NCBI GenBank assembly: GCA_023374045.1
Contig: CM041776.1
Coordinates: forward strand, 475,901,375 to 475,965,374
DNA length: 64,000 bases
Reading direction: 5' to 3'
Source of the DNA: Limonium bicolor
Taxonomy: Eukaryota > Streptophyta > Magnoliopsida > Caryophyllales > Plumbaginaceae
Part shown: positions 11,420 through 24,160 of the stretch, piece by piece
How the letters are laid out: each line of letters opens with the position of its first letter
Numbering within the stretch: the first letter of the stretch is position 1
The notes under the pieces: generated by a model
The model's input: the letters and a program-made list of their open reading frames with translations, nothing else
Database searches by the model: none
What the model was told of the DNA's origin: nothing
Translations under genes and position numbers: made by a program

Positions 11420-14342
11420 TGAAATACCCCAAACCTTAATAAGTGGTTTAAATAGTAAATAATAAATTAATAAGACTAAAAAGAGCCTTAGAAATATTAG
11501 TAAACAATTTAATAAATAGTAAATATAATTAATTGCCTAAAATGAAAATTGTCGTATAAATGAGTTTTGAATGGCTAAATGACCATCAATACTCTTTTAT
11601 TAATATGTGTACTATTTAGTATCACATTTGGAAGTTTAAATTAATAAGAAATAAATATTTCACTTTTATGTGTTTTGTTATAGTGAATAGTGACTAAAAT
11701 AAGCTAGTTTGTAACATATTTAACATGTGTATTAATTGAGCAATAAAGACTAGTAACCCCTTGTATTTAAAAGGGAGTCGGTTCTGCATGTGGTGTGTCG
11801 ACACCCTTGCTTACTGATTGATCAAATAAGTGAGCAAGTAAATGAGTAGTTTAATAAGCACTATTTGCTTTTACTTCCCTTACGTAGATAACTAATATCT
11901 ACTAAAAGCAACTACAATAAGTGAACCTCATCATTCATTCTCTCATTTTCCTTACTATCTCACGTAGACTATCCTTCCTTTCTCTCCTTCATGATCGAAC
12001 AGCACCAGCACAAACATGCAACTTCAAAATCTTGTAACTTCTTACTCACTTGTCCAAATCTAAAACCGAGACCACCGATCTCTTAGTTTCTTCAAGCTCT
12101 CCGACGTAGTCCCTTCAAATCTTCAAGAGCTCCACTTTGGTGCCAAGAGGAATCTCCATGGGAAGAGCTTGAGTTCATCTTCTTACGTATTATTCTCCTC
12201 CTTTGCTTCAAGGTATGGAAACTCAAGGAGAAATGGTGTTTCCTCTACGTTTTATGTTGACCAAAGGTAGCTTAAAATTCCCTTGGAAAATGAACGTACG
12301 TTGCCTACTGAAGCTACCTAAAGAGCCAATGGTTATGACTTAGAAAATGTTCTCAAAAGACTAGTAAAAACATACGAACTGCTGTTTGTATTTGCAGGTG
12401 AGAGGCAAATATATTGTGGGAAATTCAGTGTTTAAGGTTTATGCAATTTAAATTGTGCACTACGTTGTTATGTGGTGTATATTTGGGTGAAATTTTGAGT
12501 ATAAGGGTGTACTGGGAGGTTTATATATCTGATAGGTGAAGAGAACTTGTGCAGCAGAGCATGAAAAATACCAGTACGTCGTTTCTGTAAGTTTGGTCCG
12601 GGACCTAGGTCTTGGTTTGTGTCCCGGACCATATATCAAAATCAGTCCGAGAATTATACGTGGTCGTAGGTCCGGGACTTAGTCCATATGTAAGGGCCCG
12701 GACCAACCCCTAAAAAAATACCGTGAGATTTCATTTGGCTTTCGGTCCGGGACTTGGCTCTTGTACAAGGACCCGGACCAACCTGTTAAAATTACCGAGA
12801 GAATTTGCTTAGAATGGTCCGGGACTTAGGACCTGGGTGAAGTCCCGGACCACCCCATTAAAAGTAACCGAGGGGATTTGTTAAGTATAGGTCCGGGACC
12901 TAAGTAAGGGACTAAGTCCCGGACCACTACGTAAATTTGGTTCTAAGTCATTAAACGATGTCTAAAGATGGGGATAAGTAAGAGGTGATGTTATGGAGTT
13001 ATATAAGTCATGTTAGGAGAGTTATAATGACATTTTAAAAGGTGGGAAGTTAAAACAAAATGTGGAAAGGAAATAACTAGAAATGTGAAGTAGTTAATGT
13101 TAACGGTTAACTGGTACGTTAATTGACCGACGTTACTAAATGTGTTTAGGATTCTCTCAAGGTGGAAACGAGTCGAGGCAAGGACCGAGGTATGGTTTTC
13201 TTGCAGTCTGTTGCCTACCGGTTTACACCGGCTTGGATGCTGTTTGCTTTTCTGTGTGTTACGACCTTATAAGACTAAGACGTGAAAAGAGTTTACAGTT
13301 GTTATATAGTATGATTTGTATTGTTGTGACTCCTTTCCTTGGTGTGTCTAACCAGACCTAAACACTTGTTCGTGTGTGACTTAACGAGTTTATTTGTGTG
13401 ATCACTAACAAGTGCTAACCCGGGAATTGAGGAGTCCGGTCATGTTCCGGCCACGCGTGTGATGGATGGGAGTCGATGTCTATCCGGTTCGACTCTCTTG
13501 GTGTATGTATAGGTTGTATTCCAATTTGGTTTCGACTTTCCCTTAGCTTATCCAAAGCTAGTTTACTGACTCACGTCGGGCCACAGGGGCATACGAATGT
13601 TGTTTTCGGTGTGCTTGGGATTACTATATCCGACACGCCTTGGGTTTAAGTTAACCGTTCGATATAACTGGACGGTAATGAGGTTGGTAACGAGCTTGGC
13701 ATGAGATTGGCAATAATCTCTAGGCTCACTGTGTAAACTAATTATGGTGGAAGGTTCCTTGTGTGAACCGAATTATGGTGTTATGTATTATTATTGTGCT
13801 ACGCAATTTCCTTGCTAAGCTGTGTTATATATATGTTGGATGTTTAAATGAATGCCATGTTATCATGACAATTGGTTGCGCGTATCCCGGTAGCCGATGG
13901 GCTGCGCGTTGACCATACCAGCAAAAGGTTGCTGACCCCCTCTGGGGGCTCCATATTTTTTACTGCAGGATGAGGATCGAAGAAGCGGAGTGGCTCTAGA
14001 TCCTAGGTTGTTGGAATACTTTGGGTCTTGTAAGATAAACCCGGGATGCGCCTGTGCTCCCGTAGTGTTGTTTATTTTGGTACTGTTGTTTACAGTGACA
14101 GGTGTTTAAGGTTACGGCTGGTATGTGTAATAAATACTCGGTATGGTTTGGTTGTTTATGTATGGATGTTAGGACCTATGCTCGGGAGTCTGATCATCGG
14201 ACCGATACCCTTGTATTTATTCTGCCTAGTTAGCCACGTGGGTGGTTAACGGCGTTGTAGCACCAAAGCGTTTAGTTGTTGTTAGGATGTTTACTTCCGC
14301 TGCGATTTCGGTAGATGGCAAGTGCGTTGTAGGGGTGTTACA
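11420..14342 (+). repeat. Element A 3' LTR (2923 bp)
   Basis: Near-identical to the 5' LTR (2130-5039), with differences dominated by one-base indels, often in homopolymers. It carries the same donor-like site (GT at 12213), palindrome cluster (about 12594-12925) and hairpin module (13936-13968). Confidence 0.95.
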
Positions 14343-15439
14343 GTGCCGGACAGGAAGCACCCGGCAGTGCATCCGACACGTTCATTGGTGAAAACCCACT
14401 CTCTTGCTTCAAACAAGAAACTTAAAACCTTAACAAATCGAGCATATGTCATGCTACGAATGAACAAGGAGATGGGTGAAGATGGATTAACTCGCAATCT
14501 TTAATGCTAACCCTAAATTATAGATGAAAACATCAAGACCACTAAGATTTGTCTAACCTATCCTACTCTTGGGCTTTTCCCCCCTCAAGTAGAATTTGCA
14601 TAAAGAGAATGAGTGATCAACTAATTCCCTTGCCATAAGAACCAGAATCTTAATGAACGCTTGAATTTGTATTGAGATAATCATATTGTTTACATAGAAG
14701 GAATTCATCCCTTGCCAAAGCCTAACAAGGATTCCTACTTCACCATCCACTCATAAAGAAGGAATACATGAGGGAGAAGGAGATTGGTTATAGCCTTAAC
14801 CTGAAAAGGAAATCTTCTCTTCTTCTTGTGGATGGATCCGTAGAAATGCCTTGGACACCAACAGATGGAATGTGGGCGGAAATAGAGAAGTGAATGGCGT
14901 GATTTGGTATGTTGAAGTGTGTTGAAAAGTGTAGCCCCTCGTCCTATTTATAGGCATCACATTCTTCTCGTGCCGGATATCATGCCGTGCAAGTTGTATC
15001 CGGCATATAATAACCACGTGCCCAACTGCTAACGGTCGAAACCGCCGAATCTGCGCAAAAGGTACCAGTGCCGGACAGGATATGTCCGGCACCATACCCG
15101 GCATAGGTTGGTTTGGCAACGGTCATTAACTGCCATCGTCTGGTCAATCGAGACGACTTTTCTCATGTATGCCGGATTGGATATACCCGGCAACGTACCC
15201 GGCATAGAGTGCTTTTCTGCTCCACGCTTGTGCCGTGCAGGTATGATCCGGCCTTATGTCCGGCATTTTGGTCAGAAATGTCTCCTTGAATGGAAAAACC
15301 TATAAAAACATCAATCTGAACAAATAATAGACTTAATACATAATATAGCATAAATATTAATTATTCTAACCTTATTTGGCTAATAATCTTATAATTAAGT
15401 ATAATAAAAGATGATAAGTCTGAGGCTTATCAAACATCA
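14343..15439 (-). mobile_element. Minus-strand LTR/UTR remnant with TATA box and palindromic TGCCGG repeats
   Basis: No coding region. On the minus strand, TATAAATAG (14944-14952) sits in a promoter-like context, with a cluster of TGCCGG..CCGGCA palindromes upstream of it (about 14970-15262) and another such motif at 14343. This layout fits an LTR promoter region of an unidentified element whose ends are missing. The element type cannot be told. Confidence 0.45.
14944..14952 (-). promoter_or_regulatory. Candidate TATA box
   Basis: Minus-strand TATAAATAG within GCCTATAAATAGGACG. It is a strong plant TATA match inside a probable LTR remnant. Confidence 0.5.
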
Positions 15440-17111
15440 ATTACTAAGTCCTAAGTTAGCTCACACTGGAACTTAATTAGTGTCGCCACCTAATTTTAAC
15501 CTAGATCAAATTAGGAAAGGAGAGTTTGGGTTCGGGGGCTTGATATTCGACTTATTTAGGGTTCAATTACTTTCATTACCCCTCGAAGTCGTTTTTCCTC
15601 TACTTAGTTTATCTAACGGCTTATTACGAGTCGTTTTAACCTAAGTGCGCGAACTTCTGATTTCATTTATTTTTTTATCATTTTTGACAGAAAGTTAAAA
15701 TGAAAATGAAATTACGTAAACTAGGGTTTCGGTGGCAGAATTAGGTCAAATTTTGTTTCCGTTCGTGGCCACCAACCTAATGTTCGAACCCACGGACCCT
15801 AGTTACCTAAGTGAAAATAAAAGTCGAATTTAAACGGGAACGCAATTTTGAAAAGTCTGGGGCCACAAACAGGGCGACGGTGGGCCCGAACATGCTTTGT
15901 AAAACCATAATTTTTTGAAATTTTGAAATCCCGCCACCGTCCGAGAGCGTCCGGGCTTATGGACAGGGCATCCGGTACCCCGGACATAGCGTCCGTGGGT
16001 GCGGACCACCCTCAAACAACGGCGGTAAGGTTGTTCCCAGCGGTGTTTTAGGCTCAAATTTTATGGACGTGTAGCCTGAGAGATTTCCAAGATGTTAGTA
16101 ATCAAAGATTTTCAATTTGGCTTCAAATTAATGATGAAACTTAGTGAACAAGTTAATGGACAAAAACGAAAATAAATGTTAATTCGACAGCCGTAAAAAC
16201 TCGGTTCAATCCCAAACTTAGACAGAATGTAATTAAAGTTGAAAGGAATTAGGGAACCTGTTTTCTAACCTTATTTGACCTCGGAATTGAAGTGATCCTT
16301 CACGTCGGGATACTTCGGGAGCCTCATTGGTGGTGAATCCGAAAAGACTTCGACTCGGGCTTCTGACTCCTTGTTGTTCTTGATGTTCTTCACGTTTTGG
16401 AGGTGGTTTGGTTGATGTTTGATGATTGTTGAGGTGTTGGGAATTGAAAAGTGTGTTTATGTGGTGATTTCGAAAGAGTTTTGGTAGAATTTCGGTGCTC
16501 GGGGGCTGCAAAACTTGGGAGTATTGAGACGACTATATTTCCTGATGTTCTAGGGTTCTTGGAGATGTTCTTTGATCAAGGGATAAGGTTCTTTAAGTAG
16601 GCCTCAATAAAGATTGGAAAAATCCGGTAAAAACTGAGAATTACTAACATTTTAGCTCATGGGCTTTCAAAAGGAATTTGACTATGAAATTTTAACCATA
16701 TGTAAAGGAAGATATTTATGATTTTTTCAAGGTGGAGTCAAATATTTTGATATTAGAATATTTTTAAATTCAATTTCTCATCATATTCAATCAGAAATTG
16801 GTAGAAAATTATTGGAAATTTGAAAAATCAAACTCCAAAGCCATCATGCTCAAAATGTCATTCTTTATCATGGATTAAAATTTGAAATCATTCCGAGTTG
16901 ACTTGAGTTGTTTTTGGAGGAGAGAGAAAGCCTATAGGAGATCTTAGGAGCCTTTAAAATTAGGAAAATGCCCCTGAAGATGACTAAGCTGTCCCTAACA
17001 TCCCGCAACACACCGATCGAACCGGGAATCCTTATTACTTGATCAAAGTGTCCCTTGCAATACTAGAGCCTTAAAACCCTACACCGGGGGGTTAAAATTT
17101 TTGGTATAACA
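15440..17111 (-). repeat. Ogre-like LTR, minus strand (3' LTR of a truncated element)
   Basis: The reverse complement aligns along its length with the LTR at 42665-44493. Shared parts include TGTTATACC at the start, the block around CCTATAGGCTTTCTCTCTCC, and the AAATTAGGAAAGGAGAG block near the other end. The TG start is at 17111. The bases just outside it on the minus strand (GAGGGGCAATC) look like a polypurine tract, so this is a 3' LTR whose element lay to the right. The 15440 boundary is approximate. Confidence 0.7.
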
Positions 17112-17451
17112 GATTGCCCCTCGTCAACTATACTCTGGAATGGATATGAAGAGTCTAGTTGATGCTTGAGTGATACTCCAAAATTTTGCACCTTTAAAGA
17201 CCCTACATGCTATCAAAAGCTGAATAACTGTGTCGAGCTATTCTAAGGCGCTAACTACCTAAAGGTAAAAGTGAAGTGATGTCAAGCTTTTCTAAGGCGC
17301 CGACTACCTAAAGGTAAAATAGAAGTGATGCCTAGAGATTCTAAGGTGTCGACTACTTGAAGGTAAAAATGAAGTGATATCGATTGATTCTAAGGCATCG
17401 ACTACCTAAAGTAAAGACTGGATGGTATGCAGATGCGGGAATGATGCTGAA
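17112..17451 (-). mobile_element. 3' internal remnant of Ogre-like element with PPT and 49-bp tandem repeats
   Basis: Starts with a purine-rich tract on the minus strand, adjacent to the LTR, followed by a 49-bp tandem repeat array (separate entry). Tandem repeats in the 3' untranslated region are a known trait of Ogre/Tat elements. No coding sequence remains. Confidence 0.55.
17231..17420. repeat. 49-bp tandem repeat, about 4 copies
   Basis: Units begin at 17231, 17280, 17329 and 17378. Each contains TTCTAAGG and a (C)GACTAC core followed by GGTAAAA and GAAGTGA. The copies have diverged by substitutions while keeping length, so the array is old. Confidence 0.85.
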
Positions 17452-17738
17452 TAATGGTGGCCATCGGTTCCGGTTCTACCCACAACTGTCGGTTCTACCC
17501 GGGACCGTTGGTTCTACCCAGAACCGAATGGAACCGGAACCGGCCAGAACCGGGCCGGAACCGATTCGGAACCGAAACCGCCCACATGCGAAGCGAATAC
17601 ACGTTTTGAGATTTGGGACCGAACCGGGCCCGGAACCAGAACTAGAACCGCCTGGAATCACCCGGAACCGCCTAGAATCATCATCGGATTCGGAGTCATG
17701 GAACCGGAACCAGAACCGCCCCCGAACCGGTCGAAGTT
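17452..17738 (+). mobile_element. Truncated hAT-like non-autonomous transposon
   Basis: Begins with TAATGGTGGCCATCGG, a near match to the terminal repeat of the intact copy at 36485, and continues through the same GGAACCGG-rich subterminal region as far as CGAAGTTAC. There it is cut by the LTR starting at 17739. About two thirds of the element is missing. Confidence 0.8.
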
Positions 17739-19660
17739 ACTGAAATACCCCAAACCTTGATATGTTGTTTAAACACTAAACTATGGTATTTGAAGGCCAA
17801 AAAGTGCCTTAGAAACATCAGTGAACAATTTAAACCATAGTAAAACACAATAAAGCACTAAGACACAGTTTGAGCAAAAACATGCTCTATGCTTGGAGTG
17901 AACTTGGTTAGGACCCAAAAACCTACCATGACAAAATAATATTCAATTATGGTTTAATAAGGCTAATTAAGTCCTTAGGTAACCTTGGTAGATTATTAAA
18001 CCAAACAAACACAAATAAATACCTTAAAGTCAATATGGGCAAAAATGTGCTCCAAGCTTGGGATAAGTTTGTATAAGACCTAAAGGTCATACCTATACCT
18101 TAATTATGTGTTAATGAACATGTTAAAAAAATTACCAAAGAAAACCAAGCTTGAAAACAAGTTAAAACCCAAAATGTGCTTTAAGGATTCTTAAAGCACA
18201 TTTTTGAAAAATTGTCTTGTAAATGGGTTTTGAGTGGCTAAATGTCCATAATTACTCTTTAATCAACATGTGTACTACTTAGTATCACATTAGGAATTCT
18301 AAATCAATGGGAAATCAAAAATTTCACAATTATGTGCCTTAATTTGTGAATAGTGCTCAAATAGTGCTAGTTTAAGTTATAAGTCAACATAAGTTGTTTA
18401 GATGGTCAACAAAGGCCATATATAGGTTATATATTGAAGGGGCCACGGTTTTTAAGGTGGGGAGTCACCAACCTAGTCATCCAACTAAAGAAAAGAAAAG
18501 AAATAAAGTAAAGTTACTATTTGCTTTTAAGCTTAAATATCTTGCAAAAGTGAAACCTCTCACCTCACTTCTTCATTTCCTTGCCTTCCCACCGTGTTCT
18601 TCCTCTATTCTCCCAACCATAACCGACCGGCTTGCTACAGCCCCTCTCTTCTCTAACTTCAATTGCTCACCAAATGTTCATAATGCTCCAAATCAAATTC
18701 TAAGACCATATTTGTCATAGTTAGACCAAGCTTTTCGCTTCTATCTTTTCAAATCTTCAAGAACCCCATTTTGGTGCCATGGAGATTCACCATTTAAGGA
18801 GCTTGAGCTCATATTTTATGCCTTGTCATTCTCCTTGGCTTCAAGGTATGGAAAATCAAAGAAAAACTCCATTCCCTCTTTTTTTGTATGTGACCAAAAA
18901 TCACCATTTGATGGTGTCTTCTCTTGTTCTTTCATAGCTCCATTTCAATCTCCAAAGGACTAGGAGGAGTCCTACCTTGTTTCCTAATCAAGTTCTCTTT
19001 CAAATTCCAAAGATAAATGTCATTATAGTGTATTAAAACACTTATGTTAAACTAGGGTTTGTATATGAGTTTAAGTATAAATTCTTAAGCTCATTACCCT
19101 TATATGTGTGTGTGGATAGATGGTTGACAAGCAATCAAGGTCCTTGCCGAATTTTAAACAAGGAAACAAGAAAGAAGTTTGTGAGGAAAGGAGGTAAATG
19201 TGCTAACCTAATGTAGTTTGAATGCATTAGGAAAAATGAGCTTAAGTTGTTCATTAAAACTACTTAAGGAGCTAATGGTAAATGAGTTAGTAAAAATGCT
19301 CTCAAGGAGTTTATTAAAGGCATATATGGTGTTGTGTGTAATTGCAGGTTAAAGGCAATTATTATGTGGGAAATTCAGTGTTTAAGGTTTATGCAATTTA
19401 AGGGCCTAAGAGCCATGCTATTTAAGGGCCTAAGTGCCAAGCAATTTAAGCTTATGCACTATATTGTGATGTAGTGTAGTTTAAAGGTTTAGATGTGTGT
19501 AAAGAACATTCTTTGTGAAGATGAATGTCTTGGATGGTTAAAGGATGAAAACAATATCTTTGTGTGTATTAAATGAATAAGGGTTCTTGGTTATATTAAG
19601 GTGAAAAATTATGTGTTTTGGTGTAAGGTGATACCGAAGAGGGAAAATATAAGAGTTAAG
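17739..19660 (+). repeat. Partial LTR of the element E family, plus strand
   Basis: Starts TGAAATACCCCAAACCTTGAT, and its first several hundred bases match the reverse complement of the E LTRs. The shared leader TTTGGTGCCATGG (about 18770) and the donor-like CTTCAAG/GTATGG (GT at 18846) are present, as is the ATGTGGGAAATTCAGTG block (about 19364). The later LTR parts are absent; the sequence changes to a different element near 19660. There is no coding content. Confidence 0.75.
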
Positions 19661-20628
19661 TAAGAAAGACATCCGGTCTCCTGGGACTGGAAGGAATACC
19701 CTGGATATCGTCAGACCGGAACGCGTTCTGGCCAAATAGGCAGTCAAATATCTCATTTATGTACGAGTGCCAGCCTGGCAACCAAAAGAGAGAGACAGGC
19801 TGGCAACCCCCGATCTAACAATGTAAACAATAAATAAGAGAACACCCCCATAAGAGGGACAGTCTTGACACTTTTGCACAATACATACGTCTTCTCTCTT
19901 CATAGAGCTCTCTCCCTGCAAATTGGTTTAGGATCAGGTACGCAGCAAGATTAACCAAGGAACAGGGGGGAGGGTAAATTATTACCTTTTCATTTGGCGC
20001 CGTCTGTGGGAAAAGAACAGCTCAAGATCTTTCTTAGCAGCCACGAGTCCACCGGAGGTAGTCTGATTACGAATGAAACAGTGAAGCTCTGAAATTTTGG
20101 GATTGTGTCTTTTGCAGGTACAAGCGAAGAAGGTGCGCGTGCAGGAATGGCTCCAAGAACAAGGAAAACATCTCGACCTGATGGCGAGGTCAACAATGCA
20201 GGAATGACCGAAAATAACAGAGCGGGGGCTGAGGGTGCGATCTCCAAGCAAGCACTAGAGGAGATGCTAAAAAGTCTAGTCAGAACCATCGATGAAAGAA
20301 TAGTGGAGGGAAATGAGATCTTGCAGCAAGAACTGATGCAGCGAGATGAGGAGTACCAACAGAAATGGGAAGACATGACTGAAACGCTCGAATCACTCAA
20401 AAAACAGCGGCTCTGAAGCAAGCAACAGCCGAAGAATGAGCAGCCAGGGAAAACTCTGATCATCAACGAGGAGACTGAGGAGGACGATTCAATTGATATG
20501 ACTCTTTATCCCTTCTCCGAGAAAATCAGGAAAGCAAAACTTCCTCCCCACTTTGTTGCACCAGTAGTGGAGAAATACGATGGAACGGGGGACCCTGCTC
20601 TTCACATCAAAAGATTTATGTTCGCAAT
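19661..20628 (+). mobile_element. 5' end of a Tat-lineage Ty3/gypsy element, cut by gap
   Basis: A short LTR (start not resolved) ends at about 19992. TGGCGCCGTCTGTGGGAA at 19995 is the PBS type seen in Tat-lineage elements. Gag follows and runs into the N gap. No further part of the element is seen after the gap. Confidence 0.75.
20147..20628 (+). pseudogene. Tat-lineage gag, N-terminal part
   Basis: Gag reads from an ATG at 20147 (an in-frame ATG also lies at 20105). The first about 90 residues are acidic with a heptad-like Glu/Leu stretch, probably a coiled coil. A frameshift or stop near 20416 separates it from the next frame (20498 on), where YPFSEKIRKAKLP and YDGTGDPALHI mark the start of the retrotransposon gag domain characteristic of Tat elements. 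The rest is lost in the gap. Confidence 0.75.
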
Positions 20629-21128
20629 NNNNNNNNNNNNNNNNNNNNNNNNNNNNNNNNNNNNNNNNNNNNNNNNNNNNNNNNNNNNNNNNNNNNNNNN
20701 NNNNNNNNNNNNNNNNNNNNNNNNNNNNNNNNNNNNNNNNNNNNNNNNNNNNNNNNNNNNNNNNNNNNNNNNNNNNNNNNNNNNNNNNNNNNNNNNNNNN
20801 NNNNNNNNNNNNNNNNNNNNNNNNNNNNNNNNNNNNNNNNNNNNNNNNNNNNNNNNNNNNNNNNNNNNNNNNNNNNNNNNNNNNNNNNNNNNNNNNNNNN
20901 NNNNNNNNNNNNNNNNNNNNNNNNNNNNNNNNNNNNNNNNNNNNNNNNNNNNNNNNNNNNNNNNNNNNNNNNNNNNNNNNNNNNNNNNNNNNNNNNNNNN
21001 NNNNNNNNNNNNNNNNNNNNNNNNNNNNNNNNNNNNNNNNNNNNNNNNNNNNNNNNNNNNNNNNNNNNNNNNNNNNNNNNNNNNNNNNNNNNNNNNNNNN
21101 NNNNNNNNNNNNNNNNNNNNNNNNNNNN
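20629..21128. other. Assembly gap, 500 N
   Basis: Exactly 500 Ns, so probably a placeholder of unknown true size. Left of it is Tat gag; right of it is the middle of element B's 5' LTR. About 1840 bp of that LTR, judged from the intact 3' LTR, must be missing, so the real gap is likely larger than 500 bp. Confidence 0.95.
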
Positions 21129-24100
21129 AAGCTTGGAATTCAAGAAGAGTTCAAGCACTTAACCTCTCATTAAGAAGTAAGTTATTAAGACAATCTTTAT
21201 GCTTTAAGCTTGGTTAAGCTTCTAAAAATTATACAAAAATTATGTACATCTCCTAGGGTATCTAAAACCGAAACCATATGGTATAATATACCAAAAATAA
21301 TCTATAACATATATGGAAAATATTTCCTTAAGACACATTTTAATGTCATAAAAGTTACCTAGGTTACATCTTAGTTCATGCCGAATTGTCAAGGACAAAT
21401 AAGTTCTATTTTGAGCTAAGAATCAATATAAGACATTACAATAATTTTTACATGAGTTATATGACTCATATGAATTTATGTATAATTATTTTGACATATA
21501 AATCCACTTTTATATACTATATGGTAATATTAATTATGGCCGAATGGTCTAGGTGAAGAATAGGTTTTAATGAGCTACTTATGTATAAAACTTATATTAT
21601 AAAGTTTGGAGAGTTAAAAATATTTTATTAGTGCTTAAATGGCTAATTAATTAAGTTATGTGGCTAAAATAAATTTTACAAAGTTTGGTGTATATATATG
21701 AAAGCCGAGAGTTAAGGGTTCCTTGGAGTAATTATGGTATATATAAGGTTAGGAATTAAGTTTATGAATTTTAGATAATTTAAACAAGTGTTAAAATAAC
21801 AATTTATAAAGTTTTGGGCTATTATGTTATTATGAAAGTTTGGATTTAATATGGGGCGAATCCATAATTAGGAGAATTATAAAGTATACTTCCGAAATTT
21901 GAGGAATTAAATATTTAAACTATAGTTTATAAGTATTAAGTAACTATTATAAAGTTTTGGGGTGAAAATGTAAATAAAGGAAAGTTTATGTCAAAGCCGA
22001 TTGGGGTTAGATTTGTAATTTAAGAAATTAATATATATATTCGGCAATTAAGGAGAATTAAAATTAAAACTATAGTTTATAAGACATTATGTAAAGGTTA
22101 TAAGATTTTGTGGTTAAATTGTAATTATAGAAAATAATATATAAGGCCGAAAGTTTGAGGGGCCAAATGTAATTTTCAAAAGATATATTCAAAAGTTATA
22201 TACCAAAATATTAATGGTGGTTTTGTAATTTAATTAAATAAGGAATTAAAACTATATTATAATGAGATTAGAATTTAAATGTAAGTTTATGAATTAATGT
22301 GGTTGATTTGTAAATAACCGAAATATAAGGGTAATAATTTAGATTTAAATAAATATAGGTCCATGTGGATATTGGAGGAATTAGAAAAAGAATTTTGATT
22401 TAAGGATTATGGAATTAAAACTATGGCTTATATAGTTATAAGGAATTTAAAGGTAACCAATAAATATTATTTATGGTTAAAAGGGGAATAATAAAAACTA
22501 TAAGAATATTATGTCCATGTATGGCATATAAATATAGTTGAGAAATTATAAAGTTGTTATGTCACCTAGACAATTAAAAACAAGTAACATAAATAGTACA
22601 TGAATAAATAAATACATATATGTACATTAAAGGATTTATAAATAAATCAAGAAGGAATAACAAAATAAGTTATACATTAAATCATAAGGTAATTAAAAGA
22701 AATTACCACACAATATAAGTTATTCATTAAGACTATATAAATTAGAATGTATATAAACACCTTAATTATCAATAAGGTTAAGAGGTTAAAGAAACTATCT
22801 AAGTATGAAGAAATAAACCTCACATGAAATAATAAAATTGTTGAATAATCCAATAAAATTATTATACAAGGGTAACATAAATTAACCCTCTCAGTTAATC
22901 CTAATATAGGACAATACTTGACCAGACGTTGACCAGGATATATTCAACTGCAATCTACGGTGAACGGTATGGGATTCTTGCAACCTGTTTGCTACCGGAT
23001 TACACCGGCTTGTGTGCTATCTGTTGTTTGAAATAACGACCAAGATAATTAATGTAAAATGTTGTATTACTCTTGTGCACTGTTGTGTTATTTATATGCG
23101 TGAATGATGCTAACTACACGTGTATGTCCCACGCATACAACACTACATTACCAGTGGATTAAATACCTGCGTTTATTACACGAGAACTTGTACTCAAGCT
23201 TCTCACTAACTTCACTTTATAACAGACGTCGTTATCCTAAACGTGATAACGACAATACACATTGTGTTCTTGATTAACGTTGTGACACCTAACAATTCTA
23301 TACTACGAGAACGAGGAGCCCAGTTGGATCTGGCCATGCATGCTACAGGAGTTGTACCTGTCTCAGGTCGTCTCCTATTCAATTTACGTCGCGACGGGAG
23401 TTTTGGGTGCACTATGTCACTCACCGGCTGCGTACCGGAACAGTTCAAGTTAAGAGGAAGACTTCACTTCTCTCGAGGGTCGATTCCCACCATTAAGTAC
23501 AGGAGTTAACTACGTTATCTTCTGAGGGACTCATTACCCACCTTTCTTTTAACAAGGTCACTATACCTTCACTATATTGACATACTCTTATACACCTGTC
23601 AGTCCCATTGTGTGGACCCGACTATTATCAAAGGATTACAGTTCATCTAACTTGACCTTCTGAAGTCTTGTTCTATGTGACATTGTTGTCCTTGTATGGA
23701 TACTTGTTATTATCATGTTATGCTTGATTACAGCTTTATAAAAATGAACTGCATGTATTCGACAAAGTAGTTGGTGTGGCCCGGTAGCCGATGGGCTGCA
23801 CGTTTTCCATACCAGCATTGTTTGCTGAGCCCCTTTGGGGGCACCCCCATTTTTCAGGTACCTGAAGTTGCAGATATTACCACACCGAGTGTAGGTGGGG
23901 TAGATCAAGCTATGGGAGTTTATACTAGCTATTTGTTTTACTTAATTATTGTACCTTTGAGTTTGATTCCTAGTATCTCGGATTGTATTCGTATTCAGAC
24001 CGTGACTTTTGAGATTTGTATTTGGAGTTAGCCTTGTTAGTCACAAGGGTGGCTAACGGCATTGTAATACCGCCCGGTTATTGTAATTTATTCCGCTGCA

Positions 24101-24160
24101 GTTTAGTTTATTTGGGAGCGATCGTGTTCAGGTTATTGGATTTCGGGTTGGGGTGTTACA
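21129..24160 (+). repeat. Element B 5' LTR, 3' portion
   Basis: Matches 32333-35367 of the 3' LTR almost base for base, ending GGGTGTTACA at 24160. The first about 1840 bp fall in the gap. It is AT-rich with little coding capacity. The TTCTTGCAACCTGTTT / CCGG..CCGG block (about 22975) and the hairpin module (23829-23857) are conserved with the A and E LTRs. Confidence 0.92.

Larger units (their letters stand above)
2130..14342 (+). mobile_element. Element A: full-length Ty3/gypsy chromovirus with AlkB domain
   Basis: A complete LTR retrotransposon of about 12.2 kb. Two near-identical 2.9-kb LTRs begin TGAAATACCCC and end GGTGTTACA. Inside lie an initiator-Met-type PBS, gag with zinc knuckles, an AlkB-type dioxygenase domain, protease, reverse transcriptase, RNase H, integrase and a chromodomain-like tail, then two polypurine tracts. 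The chromodomain-like tail and the pol order PR-RT-RH-INT point to a chromovirus, probably near the Tekay/Del branch. Expected 5-bp target duplications are not evident: ATGTC on the left, GTGCC on the right. All reading frames are broken by frameshifts, many of them single-base indels. Confidence 0.93.

Noticed and set aside
17456..17735. Possible telomere-like or satellite repeat
   Set aside because: The GGAACCGG-rich stretch starts exactly at a hAT terminal repeat and matches the intact transposon's subterminal region.
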